Of a DNA stretch of 64,000 bases, positions 24,121-33,453 are shown in pieces. Under the pieces are notes generated by a model. It was given only the letters and a program-made list of their open reading frames with translations. It was not told where the DNA came from and made no database searches. Position 1 is the stretch's first letter. The number at the start of each line of letters is the position of its first letter. This DNA is from Lachnospiraceae bacterium (lineage in GTDB: Bacteria > Bacillota > Clostridia > Lachnospirales > Lachnospiraceae): NCBI GenBank assembly GCA_017433725.1, contig JAFRGQ010000082.1, positions 1-64,000 of the forward strand, written 5' to 3'. Position numbers and translations under genes: made by a program.

Positions 24121-26886
24121 ATGGCAGAAGTAAACAAGAAGGCAGTCCTAAGCAAAAAGAAAAGGAAAGTTCTTAAAACTTTTCTCTGGGTAACAGGCGT
24201 GCTTTTCCTGGTGTGCATGATATACGGTCTCGTGCGGCTCCGTCCGCTTTACATAGAAGCCAGGGAACGCATCTATGACATCCTCGCTGATATGGATACC
24301 GGAAGCTTCCGAAGACAGACCAACACCATGATTTACGCCCGTGACGGAGAGCTGATCGGCAAGCTTGGTTACGAACATTACGATTATGTCGACATCTCAG
24401 ATATCTCACACTATATTCAGCAGGGCTACATTGATGTCGAGGATAAGAGCTTTAAGTCTCACCACGGCGTCGATTTCAAGGCTACGATCCGCGCAGCGAT
24501 CGCACTTGTGACACATCGAGGAAGGATCACACAGGGCGGAAGTACCATCACACAGCAGGTCATCAAGAATAACCTGCTTTCGACGGAACGTTCATTTGAG
24601 AGGAAAGCGCTTGAGATTCTGATCGCTTTTCAGCTTGAGAAAGAATACACCAAAGCGGATATCATGGAGTTCTACTGCAACAGCTGCTACTACGGCAACA
24701 GCTGTTACGGCGTCGAGGGTGCTGCGAAGTATTATTTTGGCGTTGATGCGAAGAGTGTCGATCTCGCGCAGGCTGCGATGATCGTAGGGACGAGCAATTC
24801 GCCGAACAATTATAATCCTGTAGCCAACTATGAGCTCTGTATGCAGAAGAAGGAGAGAGTACTCGGGCAGATGTTAAAGGAAGGCTCGATCTCCGAGCAG
24901 GAGTACGCAGCCGCAGTCGCCGAGCGTCCCGAAGTACATGAGATCAGCGATAACATCGGCAGTGAGAGCTATGAATCCAGCTATGCGGTCTACTGTGCCG
25001 CCATCAAATTGATGGAGCATGATGGGTTTGAATTCCAGTACACATTTTCTTCGGAGGAAGATTACGACGCGTATCAGGAAAAATACAGCGAAGCATATAC
25101 GGAAGCGACCTCAAGAATCAGGAGCGGCGGATTCAAAATCAACACATCCTATGATCAGGATGTACAGGAAAAGCTGCAGAATGCACTCGACACGACACTG
25201 GAGGAGCAGACGGACCAGCAGGAAGACGGCCGTTACGACATGCAGGGTGCTGCTATCTGTATTGATAATGATAACGGACAGGTCATAGCAGTTGTCGGCG
25301 GAAGAGGCACGGACGATGCATTTAACCGTGCATATATGGCGAAGCGACAGACAGGATCCGCAATCAAGCCGCTTCTGGTCTACGGACCGGCGCTGAATGA
25401 AGGAATCGTCACGGCTTCTACGATCTACAATGACAGTGAGATCAATATAAACGGTTACTCGCCGAAGAACTCGGACGGCCAGTACCTCGGGGATATGACC
25501 GTGCGGGAAGCTCTGGCAAGGTCTGTTAACACGATTGCTGTTCAAATCTATAATGATGTCGGGACCGAGACCGCTATGTCTTACCTTGACAAGATGAAAT
25601 TCGGAAATATGTCGTTCGGTGATGCATATAACTCAGCTCTTGCTCTGGGAGCGTTTACGAACGGAGAGACGGTCAGCGACATGGCGCGCGGCTTTGCTGC
25701 CATAGCGAACGGCGGTGTGATGCGTGAGAGTACTTGCATTTTCTCATTGATATCGGAGGCGGACGGGACTATTTATTCGTACGACCCGAAAGACGGAGAA
25801 AAAGTGTTCAGTGAGGATACCGCATTTATTCTGACCGATATGATGGTGGGAGCAATCGAGGAAGAGTACGGTTCTGCCGTGTCCATCAAGAATGAGGATC
25901 AGTGCTTTGCGGGTAAGACCGGAACGACAAATGAAAACAGGGACGCCTGGTTCGCCGGTTTCAGCCGGTATTATACAACGGTGACCTGGATAGGCTGCGA
26001 TATGCCGAGATCGGATGACCACCTGCAAGGTAACGGATATCCGGCTCAGGTCTGGTCTGCATTCATGAATGAGATGCATGAGGATCTGGAAAGAAAAGAA
26101 TTTGAAATTCCGGAGACTATCATTTTGTCAGGACCGGACGGCTCTGAGCAGAGACCTGATTATCATGAAAACATTTACGCAAGCAGACCGGATGGTATGG
26201 ATTATACTTCCGGTGAGCTGAAAAAGAAGATCGCGGACAATGAGCGCGAACGCAGAATCGTTCAGGAAATGGCTGAGGCGGAAGCGACTGTAAGTGAATT
26301 TGAACAGTATCAGGTCGCCAACGTGGACGAAGCGATCGCCATCGATGACAAGTTCAATGCAGTCATGGAAGTCATCGGCAGGATTGAAGATGACCAGAGG
26401 CAGGCGGATCTTCGCGAGCGAGCAGAGTATAAGTATTCGCTGCTCGCGGGAGACGTTAAGAACAACTGGATAGACGCTATGAACGCCGAAAATGAGGCTC
26501 AGGCACAGGCTGACCGAATCTGGAACGAGGAGCAGGCGGCCCAGTCCTCCGAATCGGCCCTTCAAATTACGCATGACAGTTGGGTCAACACGGTGTGGTA
26601 TTACGTCTCTGCGTTGAATGACAGGACCATTTATTCCTCGTCGGTCGATACACTGATTGCGGGGGCCGAGGAGGCAATCACGCACTGTGAAGGCTACGGC
26701 GAGTACGATGATCTTCGCTATGAACTTGACCAGGCTACGAAGAAGGCAAGAAATCTTCCGACGGAGGCCGAAGTTGAGAGACAGAGAGCGGCAGCAGAGG
26801 CAGCGGCGGCAGCAGCTGCAGCACAGATCGAAGCTTCACGCGATCCGGTGGTCGGTACCGGACCGAGTAATGTGACCATTCAATAA
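24121..26886 (+). CDS. Class A penicillin-binding protein (transglycosylase/transpeptidase)
   Basis: The 921-aa protein has a basic cytoplasmic start, one membrane anchor (about 18-40: FLWVTGVLFLVCMIYG), a GT51 glycosyltransferase domain with catalytic Glu in DVEDKSF (about residue 107) and GGSTITQQ, and a transpeptidase domain with SxxK at TGSAIKP (Ser about 413), SVNT and KTGTT (Lys about 599). It polymerises and cross-links peptidoglycan outside the membrane. The long C-terminus is charged, predicted helical, and ends in an alanine run, perhaps wall- or partner-binding. Start 24121 has AGGGGGGAAA just before it; an in-frame ATG at 24085 has none. Confidence 0.92.
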   Translation: MAEVNKKAVLSKKKRKVLKTFLWVTGVLFLVCMIYGLVRLRPLYIEARERIYDILADMDTGSFRRQTNTMIYARDGELIGKLGYEHYDYVDISDISHYIQQGYIDVEDKSFKSHHGVDFKATIRAAIALVTHRGRITQGGSTITQQVIKNNLLSTERSFERKALEILIAFQLEKEYTKADIMEFYCNSCYYGNSCYGVEGAAKYYFGVDAKSVDLAQAAMIVGTSNSPNNYNPVANYELCMQKKERVLGQMLKEGSISEQEYAAAVAERPEVHEISDNIGSESYESSYAVYCAAIKLMEHDGFEFQYTFSSEEDYDAYQEKYSEAYTEATSRIRSGGFKINTSYDQDVQEKLQNALDTTLEEQTDQQEDGRYDMQGAAICIDNDNGQVIAVVGGRGTDDAFNRAYMAKRQTGSAIKPLLVYGPALNEGIVTASTIYNDSEININGYSPKNSDGQYLGDMTVREALARSVNTIAVQIYNDVGTETAMSYLDKMKFGNMSFGDAYNSALALGAFTNGETVSDMARGFAAIANGGVMRESTCIFSLISEADGTIYSYDPKDGEKVFSEDTAFILTDMMVGAIEEEYGSAVSIKNEDQCFAGKTGTTNENRDAWFAGFSRYYTTVTWIGCDMPRSDDHLQGNGYPAQVWSAFMNEMHEDLERKEFEIPETIILSGPDGSEQRPDYHENIYASRPDGMDYTSGELKKKIADNERERRIVQEMAEAEATVSEFEQYQVANVDEAIAIDDKFNAVMEVIGRIEDDQRQADLRERAEYKYSLLAGDVKNNWIDAMNAENEAQAQADRIWNEEQAAQSSESALQITHDSWVNTVWYYVSALNDRTIYSSSVDTLIAGAEEAITHCEGYGEYDDLRYELDQATKKARNLPTEAEVERQRAAAEAAAAAAAAQIEASRDPVVGTGPSNVTIQ

Positions 26887-26891
26887 CAAGT

Positions 26892-26920
26892 TTGTTTTCA
26901 TAAAGACTATGTGATATAGT
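26892..26920 (+). promoter_or_regulatory. Possible promoter of the duplicated-domain lipoprotein
   Basis: TTGTTT (26892-26897) and TATAGT (26915-26920), 17-nt spacing, about 125 nt before the start codon. Confidence 0.4.
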
Positions 26921-27043
26921 ATAAACCGGTCGGGAGCACGATAGGTTAACGGGCATACTGACCGGAGTATACCGAAACATGTAAATCCGGCAGCACAGAA
27001 CTTTGTTAACAGTTCAGAAGCCGGTACGATAAAGGAGATGTGT

Positions 27044-28093
27044 ATGAAGAGAGGCATTGCAGCATTTGCAGTATTTTTGTCAGTCAGCCTGCTCAGCGCC
27101 TGTAATTCGGCGGGAATTCTCGGAATAGAAGAGAAAAAACCGGAGACAGCTGTCGAATCCACAGCGGATCAGTCAGAGGCGAGTAAGGCAGAGAGTGTTA
27201 AGGAAGTTGTAGTTGAGGAGAAGGTCCCGGAATTCAAAAACGGTGAGACCTGGACCGTCGACGGGCAGTGGTCCATGACGATTCTGGGTGCAACGATGAC
27301 AGAGGAGCGCAACGAGTTCAGTGACCTGAATCCGGCAGTGATCTATGTTGTGGATTACACCTACACGAATCTCGGATATGAGGATACTATTCTGGATGGT
27401 CTTTATATCCCACTGGATCAGGAAATCGTTGATTCGACCGGAGCCGAGGGCTGTTTCTATCCCGGTCTGATAACCTATCTGCCGGAAAATGTACCGGTCG
27501 GAGCTACCTGCCGTGCACAGGCATGGATCGGTGTGGAGAATCCCGGCGCATTCAAGTTAAATATGTCAATGTATGATGTAAAAATGAAGCAGAACAAGGC
27601 GTCGTTTATCGTTGATCCCGATGCGGAACACGTGGAAATGGCAATACCGCCTGTAGAAGCTGAAACTGCCGGTACGCTGGGAATCGGCGAGCCCTGGACG
27701 GTGGACGGACAGTGGTCACTGACGATTACCGGAGTAAGACCGACGGATGAGCGAAACGAGTTCGAGTACAGAAATCCTGCAGCACTTTATGTCGTAGATT
27801 ACGAGTATACGAATTTGGGATATCAGGAAGAAGCATCCGATGTGAGCGGGGATTCCGAGGACGTCGGTCTGTTCATGACTGTAGATTCTCAGATCGTCGA
27901 CAGTGCGGGACTCATGGGATACTCGTATGCAGGTTCAGTCGAGAGCTCTCCGGAAACTATACCTGTTGGTGCGACATGCCATGCACAGGAATGTATCGGC
28001 GTGGATAATCCCGGAGATTTCAGACTTACAGTAAGCATGTATGATACAACAGGCACCAAGCAGAGACAGACATTCCTTATTAAGGTCGGCTGA
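27044..28093 (+). CDS. Lipoprotein with two tandem copies of a beta-rich domain
   Basis: The 349-aa protein has a lipoprotein signal (MKRGIAAFAVFLSVSLLSAC, Cys20) and then an acidic spacer. Two homologous domains follow, each opening with WTVDGQWS(M/L)TI and continuing with ERNEF, YVVDY-x-YTNLGY, QIVDS/EIVDS, VGATC-x-AQ-x-IGV-NPG and SMYD. The fold resembles the extracytoplasmic DUF4352-like/telokin-like domains of Gram-positive lipoproteins, but I cannot assign a family surely. It is surface-exposed and of unknown function. AAAGGAG lies 6 nt before ATG 27044. Confidence 0.8.
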   Translation: MKRGIAAFAVFLSVSLLSACNSAGILGIEEKKPETAVESTADQSEASKAESVKEVVVEEKVPEFKNGETWTVDGQWSMTILGATMTEERNEFSDLNPAVIYVVDYTYTNLGYEDTILDGLYIPLDQEIVDSTGAEGCFYPGLITYLPENVPVGATCRAQAWIGVENPGAFKLNMSMYDVKMKQNKASFIVDPDAEHVEMAIPPVEAETAGTLGIGEPWTVDGQWSLTITGVRPTDERNEFEYRNPAALYVVDYEYTNLGYQEEASDVSGDSEDVGLFMTVDSQIVDSAGLMGYSYAGSVESSPETIPVGATCHAQECIGVDNPGDFRLTVSMYDTTGTKQRQTFLIKVG

Positions 28094-28196
28094 CTTGTTT
28101 AAAACTGAATAGAATCACCTTGATTTTGCTTATGCCTGAGCTAATCACAGGCAAGGCAATGAATATTCAGGTGAACTAAAAAGAGGCGATGCGCGT

Positions 28197-30536
28197 ATGA
28201 CCAGACGTCCGCTGGCTTTCCTGTGCGTCCTCTGTATTGTGATCTTTGCAGTCCTTACATTTTTCGGTCTGCCCCCGGAGAGGGGACAGGCCGAAAGGAG
28301 GGCTGTTTACAGATTGCTGGAAGTTCCCCGGGACGTTACTGTGACCGGTGAGGTCCTCCGATCGGAGGAGCAGGAAGACTTTTCTTATCTTTTTCTCAAA
28401 CAGGCAGTTCTGTCTGTTCATTCTCAAACATACAATATAAGCAATGTAAGAATTACACTGAAGGTACCCGCTCATTATGCGGTCGGGATACATGTCAGTG
28501 CTTTTGGCATGCTGAAACCTATTGAAGAGCCTACAAATCCGGGCCAGTTCGACAGGGCATTCTATTATCGCCTGCGTGGAATCGGATACACTATGTCCGA
28601 TCCGCAGATTCAGGTACTGTCTTCCCGTATACATCCGGTGCCTGAGGGTCTTGCAATCGTCCGGGAAGCGCTGCGAGAACGCATCCGACATGCTTTTTCG
28701 GAGGAGGCAGCCGGAATAATATCCGCCATGATTCTCGGAGATAAATCGCTGCTGACCGAAGATGTGCGGACCGGTTTTTCCATGGGCGGCGTGTCCCATA
28801 TGCTCGCAATATCGGGGCTTCACATATCTCTGTTCGGTGAGGGCATTTACCGTCTGCTTCTTCTTATTCCGTTCTTTAACAGAGACAGAAAAAAGGGCGC
28901 AGGTGCTCTGGCAATTGTGATTCTTATCTCATATGCAATCCTAACCGGTCTGTCGGTCGCGACGATTCGCGCAGTGATCATGTTTGTGGTCATGAGAGGT
29001 GCAGATTTTGCGGGGAGGACGTATGATCCGCCGACAGCGATCGCATTTGCGGCACTTCTCATTGTCATAGAGCAACCTCTATATGTCTTCTACAGCGGTT
29101 TCATTCTTTCCTTCCTGGCAGTCACGGTGTTCACTGTCTTTTATGACCGCAGCGGTCTAGTAACAGGTCTTATATTATTTCTTGTCACGCTGCCGGTCAT
29201 CCTCTGGTCATTTTACGAGTTCTCATCCTACACAGTTCTGATTAATATTATCGTGGTTCCGCTCGTTCCCTTCGTGCTGTTGTTCGGTCTTTTCGGGACG
29301 ATATTCGGCGGTGTATGTTCGGGTCTTTTTTCCCTGCCGGCAGTGGTCCTGCTGAAGGCAATCATGGCGATTCTGGCATTTTTCCGACGTCTTCCCTATG
29401 CAAATTTTATATTCGGGCGACCTGAGGTGTGGCAGATTGTGCTCTACTACCTGCTGCTTGTCGGATTTCTATATTTTCTGGACAAATGGCGAGCGAGGAT
29501 CCGCAGGTTCCTTTTGTATCCGCTCGTGATTCCGCTTGTCGCGATATTTGCTATTCATGTCCGCACGGGTCTGACGCTGCATTTTCTGGATATCGGACAG
29601 GGCGACTGCTGCGTGATGGAGATGCCCGGCGGGCAGAATGTGATGGTTGATGGCGGCTCTTCGACCGTTTATGATGTCGGTTCATATCGGATCATGCCCT
29701 TTTTAAAGCATGAGGGAATTCAGAGACTTGATTATGTGTTCCTCACACATATGGATTCGGACCACACGTGCGGGGTGATTGAACTGCTTGAGGCTGTGCG
29801 GGACGGTGAGACGGCAATCAGGGTCGAAAAGCTGGTCCTGCCGGTGCTGAGGGAGCACGGCGAGGCTTACAGGCAGATGGAGGAGCTGGCAGGGGAAGCC
29901 GGCGTGCAGGTTTTGTATGTGGAGAAGGGGGATGCATTTGCATTTGAGGGGATTAAAAGCGGGAAGGCGGATACATTGGCATCCGGGGGAATCAAAGGCG
30001 GGAAGCCGTATACATTGGCATCCGGGGGGATCAAAAGCGGGAAGGCGGATACAATTGCATCCGAGGGGATCAAAAACGGGAAGCCGGATGGGAACCGAAC
30101 CGTACATTTTGAAATACTCGGACCGGACGTGAGCGTGGAGACGGTGCCGGTGGATGAGAACGGGCAGTGTATTACATTTGCACTGCGATGCGGCGGCTTT
30201 GACTGCCTCATGACGGGGGACGTGCAGAATGCCGGGGAGGAGAGAATGGTGGAATGCCTGAGGAAGGTGGGATATAGGGCGGAGATTCTGAAAGTTGCGC
30301 ACCACGGCTCGAAATACTCGACGCCGCAGGAGTTTCTTGATTTCCTGCGGCCTGAGATCAGTGTGATTTCCTGCGGGAAGGACAACTGGTACGGGCACCC
30401 GCACGCAGCCCTGCTGCGCAGGCTCATGAAAGTCAACACGGAGATACTTCGAACGGACGAGTGCGGGGAGGTGAGTTTGTGGACGGATGGGGAGAAGTAT
30501 AGGGTGGGGTCGTTTATCAGAGGTCAGAAGATATGA
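28197..30536 (+). CDS. comEC: DNA internalisation competence protein ComEC/Rec2
   Basis: The 779-aa protein follows the ComEC plan: an N-terminal soluble region, a multi-helix competence domain (about 170-450) with MLAISGLHISLFG, and a metallo-beta-lactamase-like domain (FLDIGQGDCCVMEM, LTHMDSDHTCGVIE, VAHHGSKYSTPQ, ISCGKDNWYGHPH). ComEC forms the channel for single-stranded DNA uptake. The beta-lactamase domain is interrupted at about residues 585-632 by a 13-aa tandem repeat. With comF at 47 kb it suggests that at least part of a DNA-uptake system is kept; pilus genes are not in the window. Confidence 0.92.
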   Translation: MTRRPLAFLCVLCIVIFAVLTFFGLPPERGQAERRAVYRLLEVPRDVTVTGEVLRSEEQEDFSYLFLKQAVLSVHSQTYNISNVRITLKVPAHYAVGIHVSAFGMLKPIEEPTNPGQFDRAFYYRLRGIGYTMSDPQIQVLSSRIHPVPEGLAIVREALRERIRHAFSEEAAGIISAMILGDKSLLTEDVRTGFSMGGVSHMLAISGLHISLFGEGIYRLLLLIPFFNRDRKKGAGALAIVILISYAILTGLSVATIRAVIMFVVMRGADFAGRTYDPPTAIAFAALLIVIEQPLYVFYSGFILSFLAVTVFTVFYDRSGLVTGLILFLVTLPVILWSFYEFSSYTVLINIIVVPLVPFVLLFGLFGTIFGGVCSGLFSLPAVVLLKAIMAILAFFRRLPYANFIFGRPEVWQIVLYYLLLVGFLYFLDKWRARIRRFLLYPLVIPLVAIFAIHVRTGLTLHFLDIGQGDCCVMEMPGGQNVMVDGGSSTVYDVGSYRIMPFLKHEGIQRLDYVFLTHMDSDHTCGVIELLEAVRDGETAIRVEKLVLPVLREHGEAYRQMEELAGEAGVQVLYVEKGDAFAFEGIKSGKADTLASGGIKGGKPYTLASGGIKSGKADTIASEGIKNGKPDGNRTVHFEILGPDVSVETVPVDENGQCITFALRCGGFDCLMTGDVQNAGEERMVECLRKVGYRAEILKVAHHGSKYSTPQEFLDFLRPEISVISCGKDNWYGHPHAALLRRLMKVNTEILRTDECGEVSLWTDGEKYRVGSFIRGQKI
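29949..30095 (+). repeat. In-frame 39-bp tandem repeat inside comEC
   Basis: Three full units (29949-29987, 29988-30026, 30027-30065) and a partial fourth encode GIK(S/G)GK(A/P)(D/Y)T(L/I)AS(G/E). Nucleotide identity between units is high, which suggests recent expansion. The repeat sits in a loop of the beta-lactamase-like domain. Confidence 0.85.
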
Positions 30537-30566
30537 GATGGATGGGAGTCGAAAACAGACTATTAT

Positions 30567-30604
30567 CTCATAGTCAAAGTAGTGGGTATTGTGCTATGAA
30601 GAAT
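30567..30604 (-). repeat. Degenerate family B repeat, copy B5
   Basis: CTCATAGTC, GTATTG and ATGAAGAAT align, in order, with the minus-orientation copy at 37826-37874. It is the most diverged copy, immediately after comEC and 28 bp before a family D copy. Confidence 0.4.
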
Positions 30605-30631
30605 AAATACAGACAGGGGTCTTCGGAATGT

Positions 30632-30725
30632 GATATTATATGACTAAGCGCCAAAAGCTGGTTGAGGATTGCTTCGTGCTTACGTACTTCTGCAATCCTG
30701 TCATACATTCGCAATTGGTGGGACG
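30632..30725 (+). repeat. Family D repeat, copy D2
   Basis: GCGCCAAAAGCTGGTTGAGG, TTCGTGCTTACGTACTTC and ATTGGTG align with copy D1. Here the hairpin is perfect: AGGATTGC (30665-30672) and GCAATCCT (30692-30699). The rest of the 338-bp gap to the Nudix gene (30726-30874) shows no gene or clear signal. Confidence 0.65.
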
Positions 30726-30874
30726 CTTTTCTCACTTTTTGCTCATGTAGGGCGTGGCCCAGGTATTATTCTTGCCACTTGATAAACACGGTGTCGGAAG
30801 GATACTTTTGGAACTGTAATCATCATATACTTTAAGGTAATGATTCAACGATATAAAAGATAGCCGGTGAGAAA

Positions 30875-31528
30875 ATGGAAAAAAGAGAAATCAAGGATAA
30901 CGAGACCTGTCTGAAGAAAGATGCTGCAGGCGCAGACGATGTAGCGCTGATGTGGGAAGAAGTAAAACGGGAACATATCATACAGGATGAGTGGTTGGAT
31001 TTTCGCAGGCTGGCCTATCGGCTTCCCGATGGGACTGTCTCGGAACCCTATTATACATACAGTCGTAGAGACTACGTGGTAATTGTTGCGTCGGATGAGA
31101 ACGGACGATATATCTGCGTGCGGCAATACAGGCAGGGAGTAGACCATGTCACGACGGAATTCCCGGCGGGTGGAATCGAGCGGTCAGGAGCGTTTGATTA
31201 CCGGACAGACAGCGCACGGGAAGACATCGCCGAGGATTCTCTGGAGAGTGCGAAGCGCGAGCTGCTCGAGGAGACAGGGTACGAGGCTGATGAGTGGGAG
31301 CACCTGCTCACCATTCCTTCCAATGCGACAATTGCCGATAATTATGCTTACATATACCGCGCAAAGAATTGCAGGAGAGTGTCGGGTCAGCATCTGGATG
31401 ATATCGAGTTTCTTCATTCAAAGCTTCTTACAGCGGAGGAGATTGAGCGCCTGATACATGGCGGGGATTTCCTGCAGGCAGTACATGTCATGGCGTGGCT
31501 GCTTGCAAAGGAGAGCGACGATAGATAA
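30875..31528 (+). CDS. Nudix hydrolase (ADP-ribose pyrophosphatase-like)
   Basis: The 217-aa protein has the Nudix catalytic core in ESAKRELLEETGYEA, preceded by FPAGGIE, which places it near the ADP-ribose/ADP-sugar pyrophosphatases; VVIVASDENGRYICVRQYR is also typical. These cytoplasmic enzymes cleave nucleoside diphosphate sugars. Unusually, about 20 acidic residues separate the GGIE segment from the core, where the family normally has only a few, so the first glycine/glutamate spacing of the Nudix box is stretched. The start has a modest GGTGAG site. Confidence 0.82.
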   Translation: MEKREIKDNETCLKKDAAGADDVALMWEEVKREHIIQDEWLDFRRLAYRLPDGTVSEPYYTYSRRDYVVIVASDENGRYICVRQYRQGVDHVTTEFPAGGIERSGAFDYRTDSAREDIAEDSLESAKRELLEETGYEADEWEHLLTIPSNATIADNYAYIYRAKNCRRVSGQHLDDIEFLHSKLLTAEEIERLIHGGDFLQAVHVMAWLLAKESDDR

Positions 31529-31603
31529 GTTCAAAACGACACAGCCGGAGCGTTGAGATGCATAGGAGCGTAAGTATTCCTTCCGGATGGGAGATGATTA
31601 CCT

Positions 31604-32941
31604 GTGAAGAAGCCGCTTGGATTATATATACATATACCGTTTTGCGTACGTAAATGCGAATACTGCGATTTTCTCTCGTGGAGTGGGGTGAGCTGTGCGG
31701 ACAGGACTGCGTATGCGGCTTCTTTGTGCAGGGAGATTAGTGCAGCTGCGGAGGTATTTCCGAAAGCTGACGTTGACACGATCTTCATCGGAGGTGGAAC
31801 GCCTACCACTCTGAGCCCTGAAGATCTTTCTATGATTATGAATCATGTCCGCGGGGCATTTCATGTTTTGCCGGAAGCAGAGATCACCATGGAGATGAAT
31901 CCGGGGACGTATTCAGAGGGGATGCTTGCATTTGTCAAAGAGCATCTGACCCGAATCAGCATCGGGCTTCAGTCAGCTCGGAATGAAGAATTGAGACGAC
32001 TGGGCCGCATCCACACGTATGAGGAGTTCGAGAACTGCTACCGGTCTCTGCGAAATGCAGGCGTAGACAATATCAATATCGATCTTATGTCAGCGTTGCC
32101 GGGGCAGTCTCTTCAAAGCTGGGAATATACTTTGCGGAAGGTGATTGGCTTGGATCCCGAGCACATCAGCGCATACAGTTTAATCATTGAAGAAGGAACG
32201 CCGTTTCATGACTTGTATGAGAGTGGCAAGCTCGATCTTCCTGAGGAGGATGAGGAGAGGGAGATGTATCATTTGACGAAAACGATCCTCTCCGGAGCCG
32301 GTTACCAAAGGTATGAGATTAGCAATTATGCAAAGCCCGGTTTTGCATGCAGACACAATATCCGGTACTGGAGGCGGGAGCCGTATCTGGGATTCGGAGT
32401 GGGGGCTGCATCGATGTACGGCGAGATAGTGCCGTTACCTGTGAATTCGGCTGCGATGAATTGCGAGCAAAGCGGAAATGCCCGGAATGCGGGTGATAGT
32501 GCGTTTCTTTTTTCGGATGTAGTCGGAAACAGGTGTGTTTTCCGGAATAACGGAGACGGCGTGAAAGAGTTCATGTGCTGCAGCGGGACATTCTCGGGGC
32601 AGTATCGGCGAACCAACGTCACAGATATTAGCTGCTATATCAGGCACTATGATTCGAGAAAGTCCGAAGGCAGGAGGGTATGGGATGGTGAAAACACTAC
32701 ATCGAACCTGAGCCTGAAAGACGCCATGGAGGAGTTCATGTTCCTCGGGCTTCGGATGACGGATGGGGTTTCAATCCGCGAATTTTATGATGCATTCAGT
32801 TTTTCAATGGATGATATCTATGGAGATGTGATCAGAAAATACATTGGAAACGGGCTCCTCGAACGGGGGGAAGACCGCATTGCGTTGACGGAGCGCGGTT
32901 TGGATGTGAGTAATGTTGTGATGGAAGAGTTTTTGCTTTAA
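31604..32941 (+). CDS. hemW: HemW-like radical SAM heme chaperone / coproporphyrinogen dehydrogenase homologue
   Basis: The 445-aa protein has the radical SAM cluster motif IPFCVRKCEYCDF (Cys14, Cys18, Cys21) and family motifs GGGTPTTL, EMNPGT, RISIGLQS, NIDLMSALPGQ and ISAYSLIIEEGTPF. The C-terminal helical domain has EEFMFLGLRMTDGVS. HemW inserts heme into respiratory enzymes; close relatives were long called HemN. Typical HemW is near 380 aa; here about 60 extra Cys- and Asn-rich residues (about 280-345) lie between FGVGAASM and the HemN C-terminal region. It starts with GUG behind GGGAG at 31589. Confidence 0.85.
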   Translation: MKKPLGLYIHIPFCVRKCEYCDFLSWSGVSCADRTAYAASLCREISAAAEVFPKADVDTIFIGGGTPTTLSPEDLSMIMNHVRGAFHVLPEAEITMEMNPGTYSEGMLAFVKEHLTRISIGLQSARNEELRRLGRIHTYEEFENCYRSLRNAGVDNINIDLMSALPGQSLQSWEYTLRKVIGLDPEHISAYSLIIEEGTPFHDLYESGKLDLPEEDEEREMYHLTKTILSGAGYQRYEISNYAKPGFACRHNIRYWRREPYLGFGVGAASMYGEIVPLPVNSAAMNCEQSGNARNAGDSAFLFSDVVGNRCVFRNNGDGVKEFMCCSGTFSGQYRRTNVTDISCYIRHYDSRKSEGRRVWDGENTTSNLSLKDAMEEFMFLGLRMTDGVSIREFYDAFSFSMDDIYGDVIRKYIGNGLLERGEDRIALTERGLDVSNVVMEEFLL

Positions 32942-32952
32942 GGATGTAAAAA

Positions 32953-33141
32953 ATGAAAGACAAAGCGAAATTGTATCTGACAGTCGGCATAGTATTTCTT
33001 GTTATTGGAATTATACTTCTGATAACCGGCGCTGTATCGAGAACAATAGCATATGGTGATTTCGTGCTTGCGTTCGTGTTCCTTGGGATGTATACCAGGG
33101 AAAAGAAGAAGGCAGACGGAGATAAAAAAGACGAAGGTTGA
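32953..33141 (+). CDS. Small membrane protein
   Basis: The 62-aa protein has one or two hydrophobic segments (LTVGIVFLVIGIILLITGAV and FVLAFVFLGMY) and a highly charged C-terminal tail. AAGGATG at the stop of hemW supplies a weak ribosome site, and the gap is only 11 bp, so it is probably in the same transcript. No family is recognised. Confidence 0.6.
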   Translation: MKDKAKLYLTVGIVFLVIGIILLITGAVSRTIAYGDFVLAFVFLGMYTREKKKADGDKKDEG

Positions 33142-33153
33142 CTTCTGATATAA

Positions 33154-33175
33154 CGAGTATTGCGCGATGAAGAAT
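33154..33175 (-). repeat. Partial family B repeat, copy B4
   Basis: CGAGTATTGCGCGATGAAG, continuing to AAT, is an exact match to the end of the copy at 37826-37874. Only about half of the unit is present. Confidence 0.55.
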
Positions 33176-33201
33176 AGACCGGAAAGACGTAGGTGACGTG
33201 A

Positions 33202-33378
33202 ATGAGCAGGGATGAAAATCAAAATATACTTGAGCAAAATACAGGCTTTTGTGGCGGCTGCCGCAGCAACTGTCCTCTCTCTGATCCGAATTGTCCCACT
33301 GGAATGGAAAGGGCAGGTTGGAGTTCTGAGGAGATAGAAAAGGCAATGGTTGAGCGGGCAGTGCCAATTAAGAGATAA
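33202..33378 (+). CDS. Cys-rich 58-aa protein
   Basis: An open frame from ATG 33202 to TAA 33378 begins MSRDENQNILEQ and has the compact cysteine cluster CGGCRSNCPLSDPNCPTG, followed by a predicted helix (EEIEKAMVER). AGGTGA lies about 8 nt upstream. The spaced CxxC and CP motifs would suit a small zinc or iron-sulphur site. Its reality rests on composition and position (75 bp before the next start); no homology was tested. Confidence 0.55.
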   Translation: MSRDENQNILEQNTGFCGGCRSNCPLSDPNCPTGMERAGWSSEEIEKAMVERAVPIKR

Positions 33379-33453
33379 ATCGGGTGAATTAAACAAGCTG
33401 AGTGCCGAGGATATCGGTATTCAGCTTTTATAAAGTAATCCAGGAGGTATCCG

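Noticed and set aside
23928-24176. 82-codon frame in the PBP leader
   Set aside because: It overlaps the true PBP start in another frame, has no ribosome site and has shadow-like composition.
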